Notes under the pieces: generated by a model
What the model was told of the DNA's origin: nothing
The model's input: the letters and a program-made list of their open reading frames with translations, nothing else
Database searches by the model: none
Part shown: positions 44,800 to 51,286 of the stretch, one piece after another
Layout of the letters: each line of letters opens with the position of its first letter
How positions within the stretch are numbered: position 1 is the first letter of the stretch
IMG/VR virus record: IMGVR_UViG_3300036772_000367
Span: 62,001-126,000 of that record
Source: a virus
Length of the DNA stretch: 64,000 nucleotides
Strand: one strand, 5' to 3'
Translations under genes and position numbers: made by a program

Positions 44800-45115
44800 G
44801 TTCAGCCAGACTCGGGTAGATCCCGAGTAGCCGACGGTGCAACACGAAGGCCACGATCCGAGTGACCTGATCAAGCCGAGAGTCACCGGGCACACCATCC
44901 GTCATCGTCTCGCTGTTCCAGGTGTCGTCGGTATCCCAGGCAGCACCCAGTGTGCCTGCGACCTCAGCGGCGATGTCACATGCGGCACAATCACGTTCGT
45001 GAATATCCTCGATTTTCCAATTGACATCGAGGATATTGTGCAGGAACTTGTCGTTCTTGCCGGTCATGGCATCAGCGAGTTTCTGGATCATTCGATCCCA
45101 GCTTAGTTCAGTCAT
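44735..45115 (-). CDS. Small hypothetical protein
   Basis: The 126-residue product (MTELSWDRMIQKL...) is mostly helical with a CAAC motif. Its ATG overlaps the stop of the upstream gene by eight bases, which decides the start. It is the last gene of a short leftward pair and converges on rightward genes. Confidence 0.65.
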   Translation of the reverse strand: MTELSWDRMIQKLADAMTGKNDKFLHNILDVNWKIEDIHERDCAACDIAAEVAGTLGAAWDTDDTWNSETMTDGVPGDSRLDQVTRIVAFVLHRRLLGIYPSLAELKRLNEESRARRSSNPSDGSA

Positions 45116-45401
45116 CGGCTGAGTTGTCTCGGTAGGGACGTGCATCGACCGGCAGCTCCCGCGTTGTCACCTGACGGACCGGGAAGCCCTGGTTGATGTA
45201 GACCCTCAGGTAAGTACTTGATCTGTCCCAGTAGCCTCGGCTATCGGGCGGATAGCAGTACCAGGTGTGTTGGATGTCAGGATGAGCACGGTCGATTCGA
45301 AGGAAGACACCGCCGGGGCGCATACCATCCACGAGCCAATAACTGAATTCCGGCGCGTTGGTGTAGTTCTCGGTGACTTCGTCGTGACATTCAGTATCCA
45401 T
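45108..45401 (-). CDS. Small hypothetical protein
   Basis: The 97-residue product is aromatic-rich and strand-rich (FSYWLVDGMRPGGVFLRIDRAHPDIQHTWYCYPPD). A GGAGGT site lies six bases before the ATG. No family is recognised. It lies downstream of a strong terminator of the hydrolase operon, so it may have its own promoter. Confidence 0.7.
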   Translation of the reverse strand: MDTECHDEVTENYTNAPEFSYWLVDGMRPGGVFLRIDRAHPDIQHTWYCYPPDSRGYWDRSSTYLRVYINQGFPVRQVTTRELPVDARPYRDNSADD

Positions 45402-45438
45402 TCGGTGACCTCCGGTGCAGTCGTGGGCTCGGTGTCGG

Positions 45439-45479
45439 TGTCCCGAGCCTCGTTGAGGTAACGACCGAGGCTCGGGACA
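45439..45479 (-). terminator. Terminator of the secreted hydrolase operon
   Basis: TGTCCCGAGCCTCG pairs perfectly with CGAGGCTCGGGACA (14 pairs, 13-base loop) seven bases after the hydrolase stop. Confidence 0.85.
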
Positions 45480-45485
45480 TATTCC

Positions 45486-46640
45486 TTACCTCCCGATCGA
45501 CAGCGCACCGGTCTGTGCACACCGCGCATGACCTGTGGTGGGAGAGATCGTCTCGCGTACCCACGACACGATGTCCCGGTTGGCGGTAGCCGCACCCTCC
45601 TCGGTGGTGAGGTCGTGGCCCGAGCGCGGCACTACGCCTGCCGTGAAGCAGGCTGCCAGGTAGTTCGGCTTCTCCGCCGTGTACAAAGCCGCACCGCTGG
45701 AGCAGTCATCTAGGTTCGTCTCGTTCGGTGCCGGTGCCTGGGAGTTGTCACAGTAGTGCGCGTCGTGCTGCCCGTCCAAGAGCAACACTGGCACCCGGAT
45801 GGTGGCCGTCAACGCGTTCAGTGTGGCCGGGCGGGATGTGATCTCACCCAACGTCAGGGTGTCCTCGGTAGTCCAATCGAACTGCACCATGCCGGGCGAG
45901 GCGAAGCCGGGCGTGTAGACAGTCAGCAGCCTGCCGGCGGCCGTGGTGTTGGTCAGGTAGCCGGGATCCAGTGGACTGAACCGCCGGGGCCACACTGTCG
46001 CGGCGGCTGAGAAGGCCGTGTGCGTGGCGGCCGTGGTCGCGGCACTCACCTTGCTACCCGAGCCGGTGACGACGAGCGCAGCGTAGTCCTGGGGGTAGGT
46101 CGCGGCCTGATTCACCAGTTGTGCCGAACCGAAGCTGTGTCCCACTCCGACCACGCTGGTGTACCGGACCTTCAGCTGGGCGACCACCTGATGCAGTGTC
46201 CATCCCTGCTGGGTGAAGGTGTTCAAGCCGGAGAGCGGGTGGCTGGAGATGCCGTAGCCGAGCCGGTCGATCGCGGTGACCGCGTAGCCGGCAGCCAGCG
46301 CGGACCAGACGGTGCTGCGGACGGCAGGATCGTCTGGCCAGGACCAGTAGCTGCTGTTGTAGGTCCCGCCGTGCAGGAGGAGCAGGTCGGTCCGTGGTGG
46401 TAGTCGAAGGGTGGGAATGCATTGGAATCCACGCAAATCAGCATGTGTGTTGTCTGTCAAAGTGACCGGAAAAGTCACCTCATGACAAATGCCGATCCAG
46501 AACGGCGGAAGGGCGAACATCGGCTCGCGCGCCATGGAGGATTGCTGTGTCGACGTATCGGCCGAAGCGGCACTGGACAAAAACAGCGAACTGACTACAA
46601 GAGCCATTATTACAGTACACACTTTTTGAAGTAAGCGCAT
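45486..46640 (-). CDS. Secreted alpha/beta hydrolase (esterase/lipase-like)
   Basis: The 384-residue product has a clear signal peptide (basic MRLLQK, hydrophobic core to about residue 22, cleavage near SAASA/D). The mature part is an alpha/beta hydrolase: LLLLHGG oxyanion motif (about 86-92), nucleophile Ser169 in GHSFGS, LLLDGQHD with the acid, and SGHDLTTEE with the His. AGGAGGT lies nine bases before the ATG, and the start overlaps the upstream stop (TAATG). An esterase exported by a phage-infected cell could act on envelope lipids in the manner of LysB, or on extracellular polymer. The substrate is unknown. Confidence 0.85.
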   Translation of the reverse strand: MRLLQKVCTVIMALVVSSLFLSSAASADTSTQQSSMAREPMFALPPFWIGICHEVTFPVTLTDNTHADLRGFQCIPTLRLPPRTDLLLLHGGTYNSSYWSWPDDPAVRSTVWSALAAGYAVTAIDRLGYGISSHPLSGLNTFTQQGWTLHQVVAQLKVRYTSVVGVGHSFGSAQLVNQAATYPQDYAALVVTGSGSKVSAATTAATHTAFSAAATVWPRRFSPLDPGYLTNTTAAGRLLTVYTPGFASPGMVQFDWTTEDTLTLGEITSRPATLNALTATIRVPVLLLDGQHDAHYCDNSQAPAPNETNLDDCSSGAALYTAEKPNYLAACFTAGVVPRSGHDLTTEEGAATANRDIVSWVRETISPTTGHARCAQTGALSIGR

Positions 46641-47173
46641 TATTGTGGACCTCCTAGGATTGGGTATAACGCCAGCGGCGTCACGTAACCGGCCCAACGG
46701 CCGTCGTTGAACACGTTTTTCACGGTCTTGGACGCCTCAACCAGTCCTCTGGTGATCCCCTCGTCCACGAGTTCGCTACAGATCATGTGGCCGGTGTTGG
46801 CGATGAACTCCCGCAGGCCCGGCGGGTTGATGCCGAACCTATGCAATGCGATCGCGCCATAGTCCAGCGCCGAGTAGCCGACGCCCTCCAGCGCGCGGCC
46901 GTGCTTGGCGATACTGTCCCGGACGGCCGAGGTCAGGATCTCGTCCGACCAGTGGCTCCAGACGATGTTGGTGCCGTCGTACGTAGACACGGGCACGATC
47001 GTGGCGCCGCCCGGCTCTGCCTGAACCACTTCGTCATCGCCCACGCACAGAACGGCGTGCTGGTAGTCCCGCCAGCCGTTCTTATTGATGCCCTGGCCGA
47101 ACCAGATAGCCCGGCCGGGGAAGCCCTTGATCGCGACCAGGCCGAAGTCGCCCGCCTGTGGTTTCGCGATCAT
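46640..47173 (-). CDS. Permuted NlpC/P60-like (YiiX-type) amidase
   Basis: The 177-residue product begins with AGDFGLVAIKG, then YQHAVLCVGDDEVVQAEPGG, ALDYGAIALHRFG and MICSELVDEG. This is the circularly permuted papain-like order, in which the catalytic His (HAV) precedes the Cys (CSE). Such proteins are amidases or peptidases, often cell-wall or lipid linked. It has no signal peptide. It is coupled to the secreted hydrolase below and to the gene above by ATGA/TAATG overlaps, so the three act as one operon. Confidence 0.75.
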   Translation of the reverse strand: MIAKPQAGDFGLVAIKGFPGRAIWFGQGINKNGWRDYQHAVLCVGDDEVVQAEPGGATIVPVSTYDGTNIVWSHWSDEILTSAVRDSIAKHGRALEGVGYSALDYGAIALHRFGINPPGLREFIANTGHMICSELVDEGITRGLVEASKTVKNVFNDGRWAGYVTPLALYPILGGPQ

Positions 47174-47601
47174 GCCGGCCGCACGATGTTGCGGAAGTCG
47201 GTCCGCCGCGCCTCATCGGTCGTCAGATCGTGCACGATATAGGGATCCTCGCCATGGCCGTGGTTCGGTGCATAGGGCTTCACTCCGTCGTCCGTGAAGA
47301 ACTCCATGCACTCATGCTTCTCGACTTCGAGTAGACGTTCGAACAGCCAGCGCTGCCATGAGGCCCTGTTGTAGGCGGCGGCCGGCACGGGGAACAAATG
47401 CCGCACGCGGATCTCTTCGTGCGGTGGGTAGCTATTCGGGCCTACCACGAGCACCGTCAACGTCAGACCGGAACAACCTTGTCCCCGGTCCTCGTCGGAT
47501 AGCCACAGTTGCCAGCCGGGCCGGTACGCGCATTGTTCCACCAACTCGACTAAGGTGTATGGATATGGCCCCACTTGATCATTTCGTTCGCTCGTTGTCA
47601 C
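47170..47601 (-). CDS. Small hypothetical protein of the hydrolase operon
   Basis: The 143-residue product (GTG with GGAGG four bases upstream) contains CAYRPGWQLWLSDEDRGQGCSGLTLTVLVVG and YNRASWQRWLFERLLEVEKHECMEFF. This pattern is repeated in actinophage proteins of unknown role. Its stop overlaps the amidase start. A longer frame upstream lacks a site and is rejected. Confidence 0.7.
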   Translation of the reverse strand: MTTSERNDQVGPYPYTLVELVEQCAYRPGWQLWLSDEDRGQGCSGLTLTVLVVGPNSYPPHEEIRVRHLFPVPAAAYNRASWQRWLFERLLEVEKHECMEFFTDDGVKPYAPNHGHGEDPYIVHDLTTDEARRTDFRNIVRPA

Positions 47602-47624
47602 GCTGCCTCCATCGTCGCTATTAA

Positions 47625-47807
47625 TCACCGCATATCCTCCGGCTTCATCTCTACTTCGTACATGGGTCCGTCCCAGCCGGTCGTGTTGTGAAGCCACGCC
47701 GCGAAGGCCGCTGGTGCCTCTTCGGGCTGGAGGCCGTGCTCATCCATGTAGTGATCGAAGTCGGCGAAATCACCTTCGTGACATCCCTGATCACAATAGC
47801 TACTCAC
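47625..47807 (-). CDS. Small Cys/His-containing protein
   Basis: The 60-residue product starts at GTG six bases after GGAGGAGG and contains YCDQGCHEGDFADFDHYMDEHG. It heads the leftward operon directly downstream of the terminator that ends the tRNA-like region. Function unknown. Confidence 0.7.
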   Translation of the reverse strand: MSSYCDQGCHEGDFADFDHYMDEHGLQPEEAPAAFAAWLHNTTGWDGPMYEVEMKPEDMR

Positions 47808-47831
47808 GGTATTCCTCCTCCACAACGCAGC

Positions 47832-47862
47832 GACCCCCGGAGCATATCCGACTCCGGGGGTC
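47832..47862 (-). terminator. Terminator after the permuted tRNA-like genes
   Basis: GACCCCCGGAG pairs with CTCCGGGGGTC (11 pairs, 9-base loop). On the minus strand it ends any transcript running through the tRNA-like region before the hydrolase operon. Confidence 0.85.
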
Positions 47863-47957
47863 TATCTACACGTAATAACCTGCACGGTTAATTGTAGTGC
47901 TGCGCATCAGTGCGAGAAATCCAGCAAGCATTTAAGCATCTACATGAGCTTCAGCGA

Positions 47958-48138
47958 TGCCGTGTAATTCCTTTATACTATCGAGCCGTGCGGGGGACCA
48001 TCCAAAACCAGCGGGCGTAGATGGTCCCCCTGTATCCCACCCGGACCCCTCCCAGTGGGGCCTGGCGGCCCTCCCCCGAACTGGGAGACTCCGAGGAGGG
48101 CCAGAGGCTCGAAGGGGAATTGAACCCCCATCTCGGCA
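47958..48138 (-). tRNA. Circularly permuted tRNA-like gene 2
   Basis: On the minus strand the 3' half comes first: TGCCG (48138-48134), AGAT, T-arm GGGGG-TTCAATT-CCCCT, acceptor TCGAGCC ending at 48106, then T. After 118 bases the 5' half follows: acceptor GGCTCGA (47987-47981), TA, D-arm GTAT-AAAGGAA-TTAC, A, then CGGCA (47962-47958). Acceptor (7/7) and anticodon stem (5/5) pair perfectly only across this inverted order. Flanks also pair: TGTAG-A-TGC (47944-47936) with GCA-C-CTACA (48156-48148). The base at position 33 is C, not U, and the joined anticodon cannot be fixed from sequence. The discriminator would be T. Confidence 0.75.
47992..48030 (-). other. Hairpin just before the 5' half of tRNA-like 2
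   Basis: GGGGGACCATC pairs with GATGGTCCCCC (11 pairs) and ends four bases before the acceptor of the 5' half. GGCCCTCC/GGAGGGCC and CCCAGT/ACTGGG pairings lie further upstream in the same intervening segment. It may position or process the intervening RNA. Confidence 0.75.
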
Positions 48139-48215
48139 ATTCAGTTGTGTAGGTGCGGTCGATCTGGATTTCGCAGCGGGTTTCAGCTTGGGGCAAGAAC
48201 TTGAGTCTGATGAGA

Positions 48216-48340
48216 AACGGTGCCTCTGCCAATTGGGCTACCGGAGCGTTGGGGAGAAGAGAACGCGTGCACGTTCTCTTCTCCGATCCCTGACTAGAGG
48301 GTAGAGCTCCGGGAGGGATTCGAACCCTCACTGTCCCGTT
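48216..48340 (-). tRNA. Circularly permuted tRNA-like gene 1
   Basis: On the minus strand the 3' half comes first: AACGG (48340-48336), GACAGT, T-arm GAGGG-TTCGAAT-CCCTC, acceptor CCGGAGC ending at 48306, then T. After 58 bases the 5' half follows: acceptor GCTCCGG (48247-48241), TA, D-arm GCCC-AATTGGCAG-AGGC, A, then CCGTT (48220-48216). Acceptor 7/7 and anticodon stem 5/5 are perfect in this permuted order. The helix continues into the flanks (TCTC with GAGA, leaving a two-base AC bulge). Position 33 reads C. Whether the halves are ligated, and which anticodon results, is unknown. Confidence 0.78.
48253..48284 (-). other. Hairpin between the halves of tRNA-like 1
   Basis: GGAGAAGAGAACG pairs perfectly with CGTTCTCTTCTCC (13 pairs, 6-base loop TGCACG). 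It ends five bases before the acceptor of the 5' half. The layout mirrors the hairpin in tRNA-like 2, which argues for a processing role rather than simple termination. Confidence 0.8.
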
Positions 48341-48378
48341 GTTCTCTGAGCCTCAGCTTTACCTTGAGCTTATGCCCA

Positions 48379-48399
48379 CCCGACCTCAAGGAGGTCGGG
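48379..48399 (-). terminator. Short hairpin after the DUF7873-like gene
   Basis: CCCGACCTC pairs with GAGGTCGGG around a 3-base loop, 10 bases after the stop. There is no T-run, so some read-through into the tRNA-like genes is possible. Confidence 0.6.
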
Positions 48400-48409
48400 A
48401 GTCTGTGTG

Positions 48410-49180
48410 TTACCGGAGGTCGGTCAACGGGTCGAACAGGTAGCCGAAGATCCTGCGGCCGAGGGTACGCTCCTGCTCCACGACGAGAGTATTGCCCTCG
48501 GAGCGAGCGGCTTTGACCGCGCGACGCAGGGTGTCGATGCGCTGGATCAACTCCACCTTCACCGAAGCGCGGATGGCGCCGGACGTCTTCACCGTCGCCC
48601 AGTAGCCGACGATCACGTCCTCGTAGAACATCTCGACCTGCGCCGGGTGCTTGTCGGTGGCCGGAGCCTTCTCGTGGTTGCGCGGGACCTTCTTGGTGCG
48701 GGTGGTTTCCGTGGGCACCGTCGCGAAGGCCACGGCGTCGTTGTTGTAGGACCACGTCTCGGCCGGGTCCAAGGTGGGCACCAGGCTGACCACCTTGCGC
48801 AGGTCGGTGAGCTGCTTCTCCAAGAAGATCAGGTAGGTCACCGGCACGTCGACCAGAATCGCGTCCGGCTGGCCGTCCAGCTTGACCGTGGCGACGGCAC
48901 TGGTGTTGGCCTTCACCGAGGTGAACTCCAGGTTCAACAGGTCCGCCAGGCTCTCCTGGAGGCCGTCGAGCAGCTCCGGTACGCGAAGCTGGACCTGGGT
49001 CTGCTCGGCCGGCAGCTTGTCGCCCTCGTCGTCCTTGGGCTTGTAGGTGCGCTGGATGCCGGCCATACGGCTGGTCTGAGTGCTGTTGAAGGTGTGCAGG
49101 ACGCCTTCCAGCGACTTCTTGGCGCGGTTCTTGGCGTCGGGCAGTACGGCGAGGATCTGGCTGAGGCGAGTGGTCGCCAC
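48410..49180 (-). CDS. DUF7873-like protein of unknown function
   Basis: The 256-residue product resembles an actinobacterial family of about 250 residues of unknown function. Shared-looking segments are QRTYKPKDDEGDKLP, DVPVTYLIFLEKQLTDLRKVVS, and TRTKKVPRNHEKAPATDKHPAQVE followed by DVIVGYW. The GTG start has GGAGG six bases upstream. A good minus-strand promoter lies about 85 bases further upstream. It is the only gene directly upstream of the two permuted tRNA-like genes on the same strand, so a functional link is possible but unproven. The family name is from memory. Confidence 0.7.
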   Translation of the reverse strand: MATTRLSQILAVLPDAKNRAKKSLEGVLHTFNSTQTSRMAGIQRTYKPKDDEGDKLPAEQTQVQLRVPELLDGLQESLADLLNLEFTSVKANTSAVATVKLDGQPDAILVDVPVTYLIFLEKQLTDLRKVVSLVPTLDPAETWSYNNDAVAFATVPTETTRTKKVPRNHEKAPATDKHPAQVEMFYEDVIVGYWATVKTSGAIRASVKVELIQRIDTLRRAVKAARSEGNTLVVEQERTLGRRIFGYLFDPLTDLR

Positions 49181-49263
49181 GTAGTGCCTCCGGGGTCCTG
49201 TGAGCTGAGCTTGAGGTAGTGCCGCTTCGCGTTCAGTGTCGTCCAGCGGCGGGTACGGACGGA

Positions 49264-49292
49264 AGTTAACAGGATCCCCACGTCTTCGTCAA
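49264..49292 (-). promoter_or_regulatory. Promoter for the DUF7873-like gene and tRNA-like region
   Basis: TTGACG (49292-49287) and TTAACT (49269-49264) are separated by 17 bases on the minus strand. Confidence 0.65.
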
Positions 49293-49328
49293 CTCCGTTC
49301 ACTCAGTGTGATGTTGACCAAGGGGAGG

Positions 49329-49357
49329 TTGACAGACCAGGTGGCGACCACTATCAC
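49329..49357 (+). promoter_or_regulatory. Rightward promoter and tandem TTGACA boxes
   Basis: TTGACA and TATCAC are 17 bases apart. Two more TTGACA boxes follow at 49397 and 49466, about 68 bases apart, without clear -10 partners. With the leftward promoter at 49264 they make a divergent control region. The stretch 49358-49701 has no convincing gene. Confidence 0.55.
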
Positions 49358-49550
49358 GCGTGTCCGGGCGCATTGTTTTGTGTGTCGACGATCGATTTGA
49401 CATCGTCATTACCATTGAGGGTGGAGTTGGGTGGGTACGATACAGTCCATCCCGATATCCAGGATTTGACATGGTGGATAGGATCGGTTCTGGCTTCTGT
49501 TCTCCAACAAGCTCGCTCATATCCGCTCGCGAAATACATAAGGGCAACTC

Positions 49551-49600
49551 ACGCGCACGCGCTACGCGCCTGCGCGCTCGCTGCGCGCTACGCGCGCGAG
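49551..49600. repeat. GC-alternating segment with a repeated palindrome-like core
   Basis: CGCGCTACGCGC occurs at 49558-49569 and again at 49584-49595. The segment is otherwise almost only GCGC/CGCG, with GCGCGC on both sides of CTCGCT. It could form several alternative hairpins or Z-DNA. It lies in the divergent control region; function unknown. Confidence 0.6.
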
Positions 49601-49701
49601 GTATGCCAGGGACCTAACAACGGTATTCAACCGTACCCAGTAATATCGCGCGAGTACCCGACCGCCGCCCCCAGCGCAAGCCCTCGACGGAGATTCTTAG
49701 A

Positions 49702-49764
49702 ATGACTTTCGATACGCCTGACAAGACCGAGTACTGCCGGGAGAGTGTGTCTCTGTGGGAATGA
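49702..49764 (+). CDS. Possible 20-residue leader peptide
   Basis: A short frame (MTFDTPDKTEYCRES...) starts 10 bases after GGAG and ends in ATGA, overlapping the next small gene. It may be a translational leader. Support is the site and coupling only. Confidence 0.4.
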   Translation: MTFDTPDKTEYCRESVSLWE

Positions 49765-49901
49765 CACATAGCCATCGCTGGGGTGAATGGGTATACGATC
49801 CGTACACCAACAAATCTATTCGGACATGTAAGGATCTTGAGTGTCAGGATCAGCAGACAGCCTCCGGAGATAAATCTCCTGGCAAAGACAAGAAGAAATA
49901 A
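49761..49901 (+). CDS. 46-residue Cys-containing protein
   Basis: The product MTHSHRWGEWVYDPYTNKS is followed by IRTCKDLECQDQQT and a Lys-rich end. The HRWGxW...YDPY...RxCxDxxC pattern recurs in small actinophage proteins and suggests a minimal metal-binding fold. It is coupled to the preceding short frame by ATGA. Confidence 0.6.
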   Translation: MTHSHRWGEWVYDPYTNKSIRTCKDLECQDQQTASGDKSPGKDKKK

Positions 49902-49998
49902 ATAGTCGGTCTTCCTGTGTACGGAGCGATGTTTCCATTAAAGGGTTGTTCCTGACACTCTGCTCGGCGGCTGCCGGGCTCATCTACCAGGAGACCGA

Positions 49999-50598
49999 AT
50001 GCCCCATCAGGTCAAGACCCTCGTCGGGAATGTGACTCTACCGTCCGACGATGAGGGCCCGCCGATTTCCGTCCAGGCCGCGCAACAGACCATCACGTTG
50101 ACGGACGCGCAGTATGCGAAGATCCCGCCCGCCGCTTTCGCCAGCATGTCGTTCTACCAGGAACTGACGCCCGACCAGATCTCTAACGCCAACGCGCCGT
50201 ACCAGGGCCTGTACTACTCCCTCACCGGCACGCACAGCGCCTACCTCCAGGACCTGGGGGCGACTGCCGGCGGCAGTATTCTGGTCACGGCTCAGGGCAC
50301 GCACGTCGCTGCGATGGGTGCTCTGACCTCGTCGGCCCCAGCGGCCGTGACGTCCAGTCAGAACGCCACGACCATCGCGGTGACGCCCGCCAACGCGTCC
50401 TACACCCAGGCTGACCAGACCACGATCGCCAACCTGGCGAACGCCCTGAAGATCAGCTACAACGCCGCGCAGGTCGACATCGCAGCCCTGCGCACCACGT
50501 TGGCCGCAGTGCAGACCGACTTGGCGACACTGCGCACGTTGGTGAACACTGAGCTGGCCGCCCTCCAGATCACAGGTGGTCCGCAGGCAGCGAGCTGA
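49999..50598 (+). CDS. Structural-type protein with coiled-coil end
   Basis: The 199-residue product (AGGAG before the ATG) has a beta-rich first half, an Ala/Thr-rich middle and a coiled-coil C-terminus (AQVDIAALRTTLAAVQTDLATLRTLVNTELAAL). This composition suits a trimeric fibre. It lies alone between the control region and a strong terminator. No family is recognised. Confidence 0.65.
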   Translation: MPHQVKTLVGNVTLPSDDEGPPISVQAAQQTITLTDAQYAKIPPAAFASMSFYQELTPDQISNANAPYQGLYYSLTGTHSAYLQDLGATAGGSILVTAQGTHVAAMGALTSSAPAAVTSSQNATTIAVTPANASYTQADQTTIANLANALKISYNAAQVDIAALRTTLAAVQTDLATLRTLVNTELAALQITGGPQAAS

Positions 50599-50611
50599 CC
50601 TGTAGAAGCAC

Positions 50612-50647
50612 CTCGACCCCGCACCTCCTCCAGGGTGCGGGGTCGAG
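50612..50647 (+). terminator. Terminator before the repeat array
   Basis: CTCGACCCCGCACC pairs perfectly with GGTGCGGGGTCGAG (14 pairs, 8-base loop) followed by TCTGTCT. It isolates the array from rightward transcription. Confidence 0.9.
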
Positions 50648-50688
50648 TCTGTCTAGAAATATGGAAAGCGACGACGCACTCCTGGACT

Positions 50689-51286
50689 GGAACACCCATC
50701 GATGGCTTGGCGAATGAATCACCCCAATGAAACACTCTGGATCGCGGTGTGTGGAATACCCATATAAGATGTCGCGAACGGAACACTCCAGATAGTGGCG
50801 AGAAGTCGTCGGGCGTGGAACACCCGTAACTGCCAACACGCCAAGGAGGAACACCCTCAAATCGGCGCGTACCTGTGCTATGGAACATCCCCGTAGAACA
50901 AAAGACCCGCTCGGCTACCGCTGTCGGAACACCCCGTGTACGTGGGACAGATAGGTGGACCGACGATCTACGCCGAGGCCGGGAGGGAACACCCTCAGGA
51001 ATCAAGGTCATCGCCCTGGGACGGGAGGGAACACCGGACCCTGCTACATCGGCAGCGGCAAGTGGAACACACAGGCAGTGGTGAGGAACGTCGGGGGAAC
51101 ACCCTGTTCGGATTGCTTCCCCCGTAGGAATACTCTCACAGGTACCGGTAGACGTGCCGAGAACACCCTGTACGGCATGATCGACTGATCGTCGCGGAAC
51201 AAACCCTCAGATCTTTCGGATGACCAGGTAGCCCAGAACACTCTCGTGAGAACACTCTTGTACAGCGGGAGTTATACAAGTTCGCT
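50689..51286 (-). repeat. Array part with repeats mostly reduced to a GGAACACC core
   Basis: About 17 copies of a nine-base core (GGAACACCC and close variants) start at 50689, 50729, 50753, 50780, 50817, 50848, 50882, 50926, 50986, 51028, 51063, 51096, 51127, 51160, 51196, 51235 and 51249. Spacing is mostly 24-44 bases. Only the copy at 50926 keeps the long repeat (28 bases, then 32 unique). On the minus strand the core reads GGGTGTTCC, the 3' end of the full repeat, which in CRISPR RNAs would be the 5' handle. Segments between cores are unique. No reading frame is conserved. Confidence 0.75.

Noticed and set aside
48106-48247. One ordinary tRNA with a 70-base insertion, joining the 5' half of gene 1 with the 3' half of gene 2
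   Set aside because: Its acceptor pairing has mismatches and wobbles and the anticodon stem does not pair, while the permuted pairing is perfect for both genes.
47978-48331. Minus-strand protein over the tRNA-like region
   Set aside because: Its words (for example APVAQLAEAP, RVRIPPGAL) are the typical false translation of tRNA D- and T-arms.
47936-48360. Permuted group I intron flanking the tRNA-like halves
   Set aside because: Only about 75 bases separate the 5' half of gene 1 from the 3' half of gene 2, too short for intron halves, and no convincing group I core motifs are seen.
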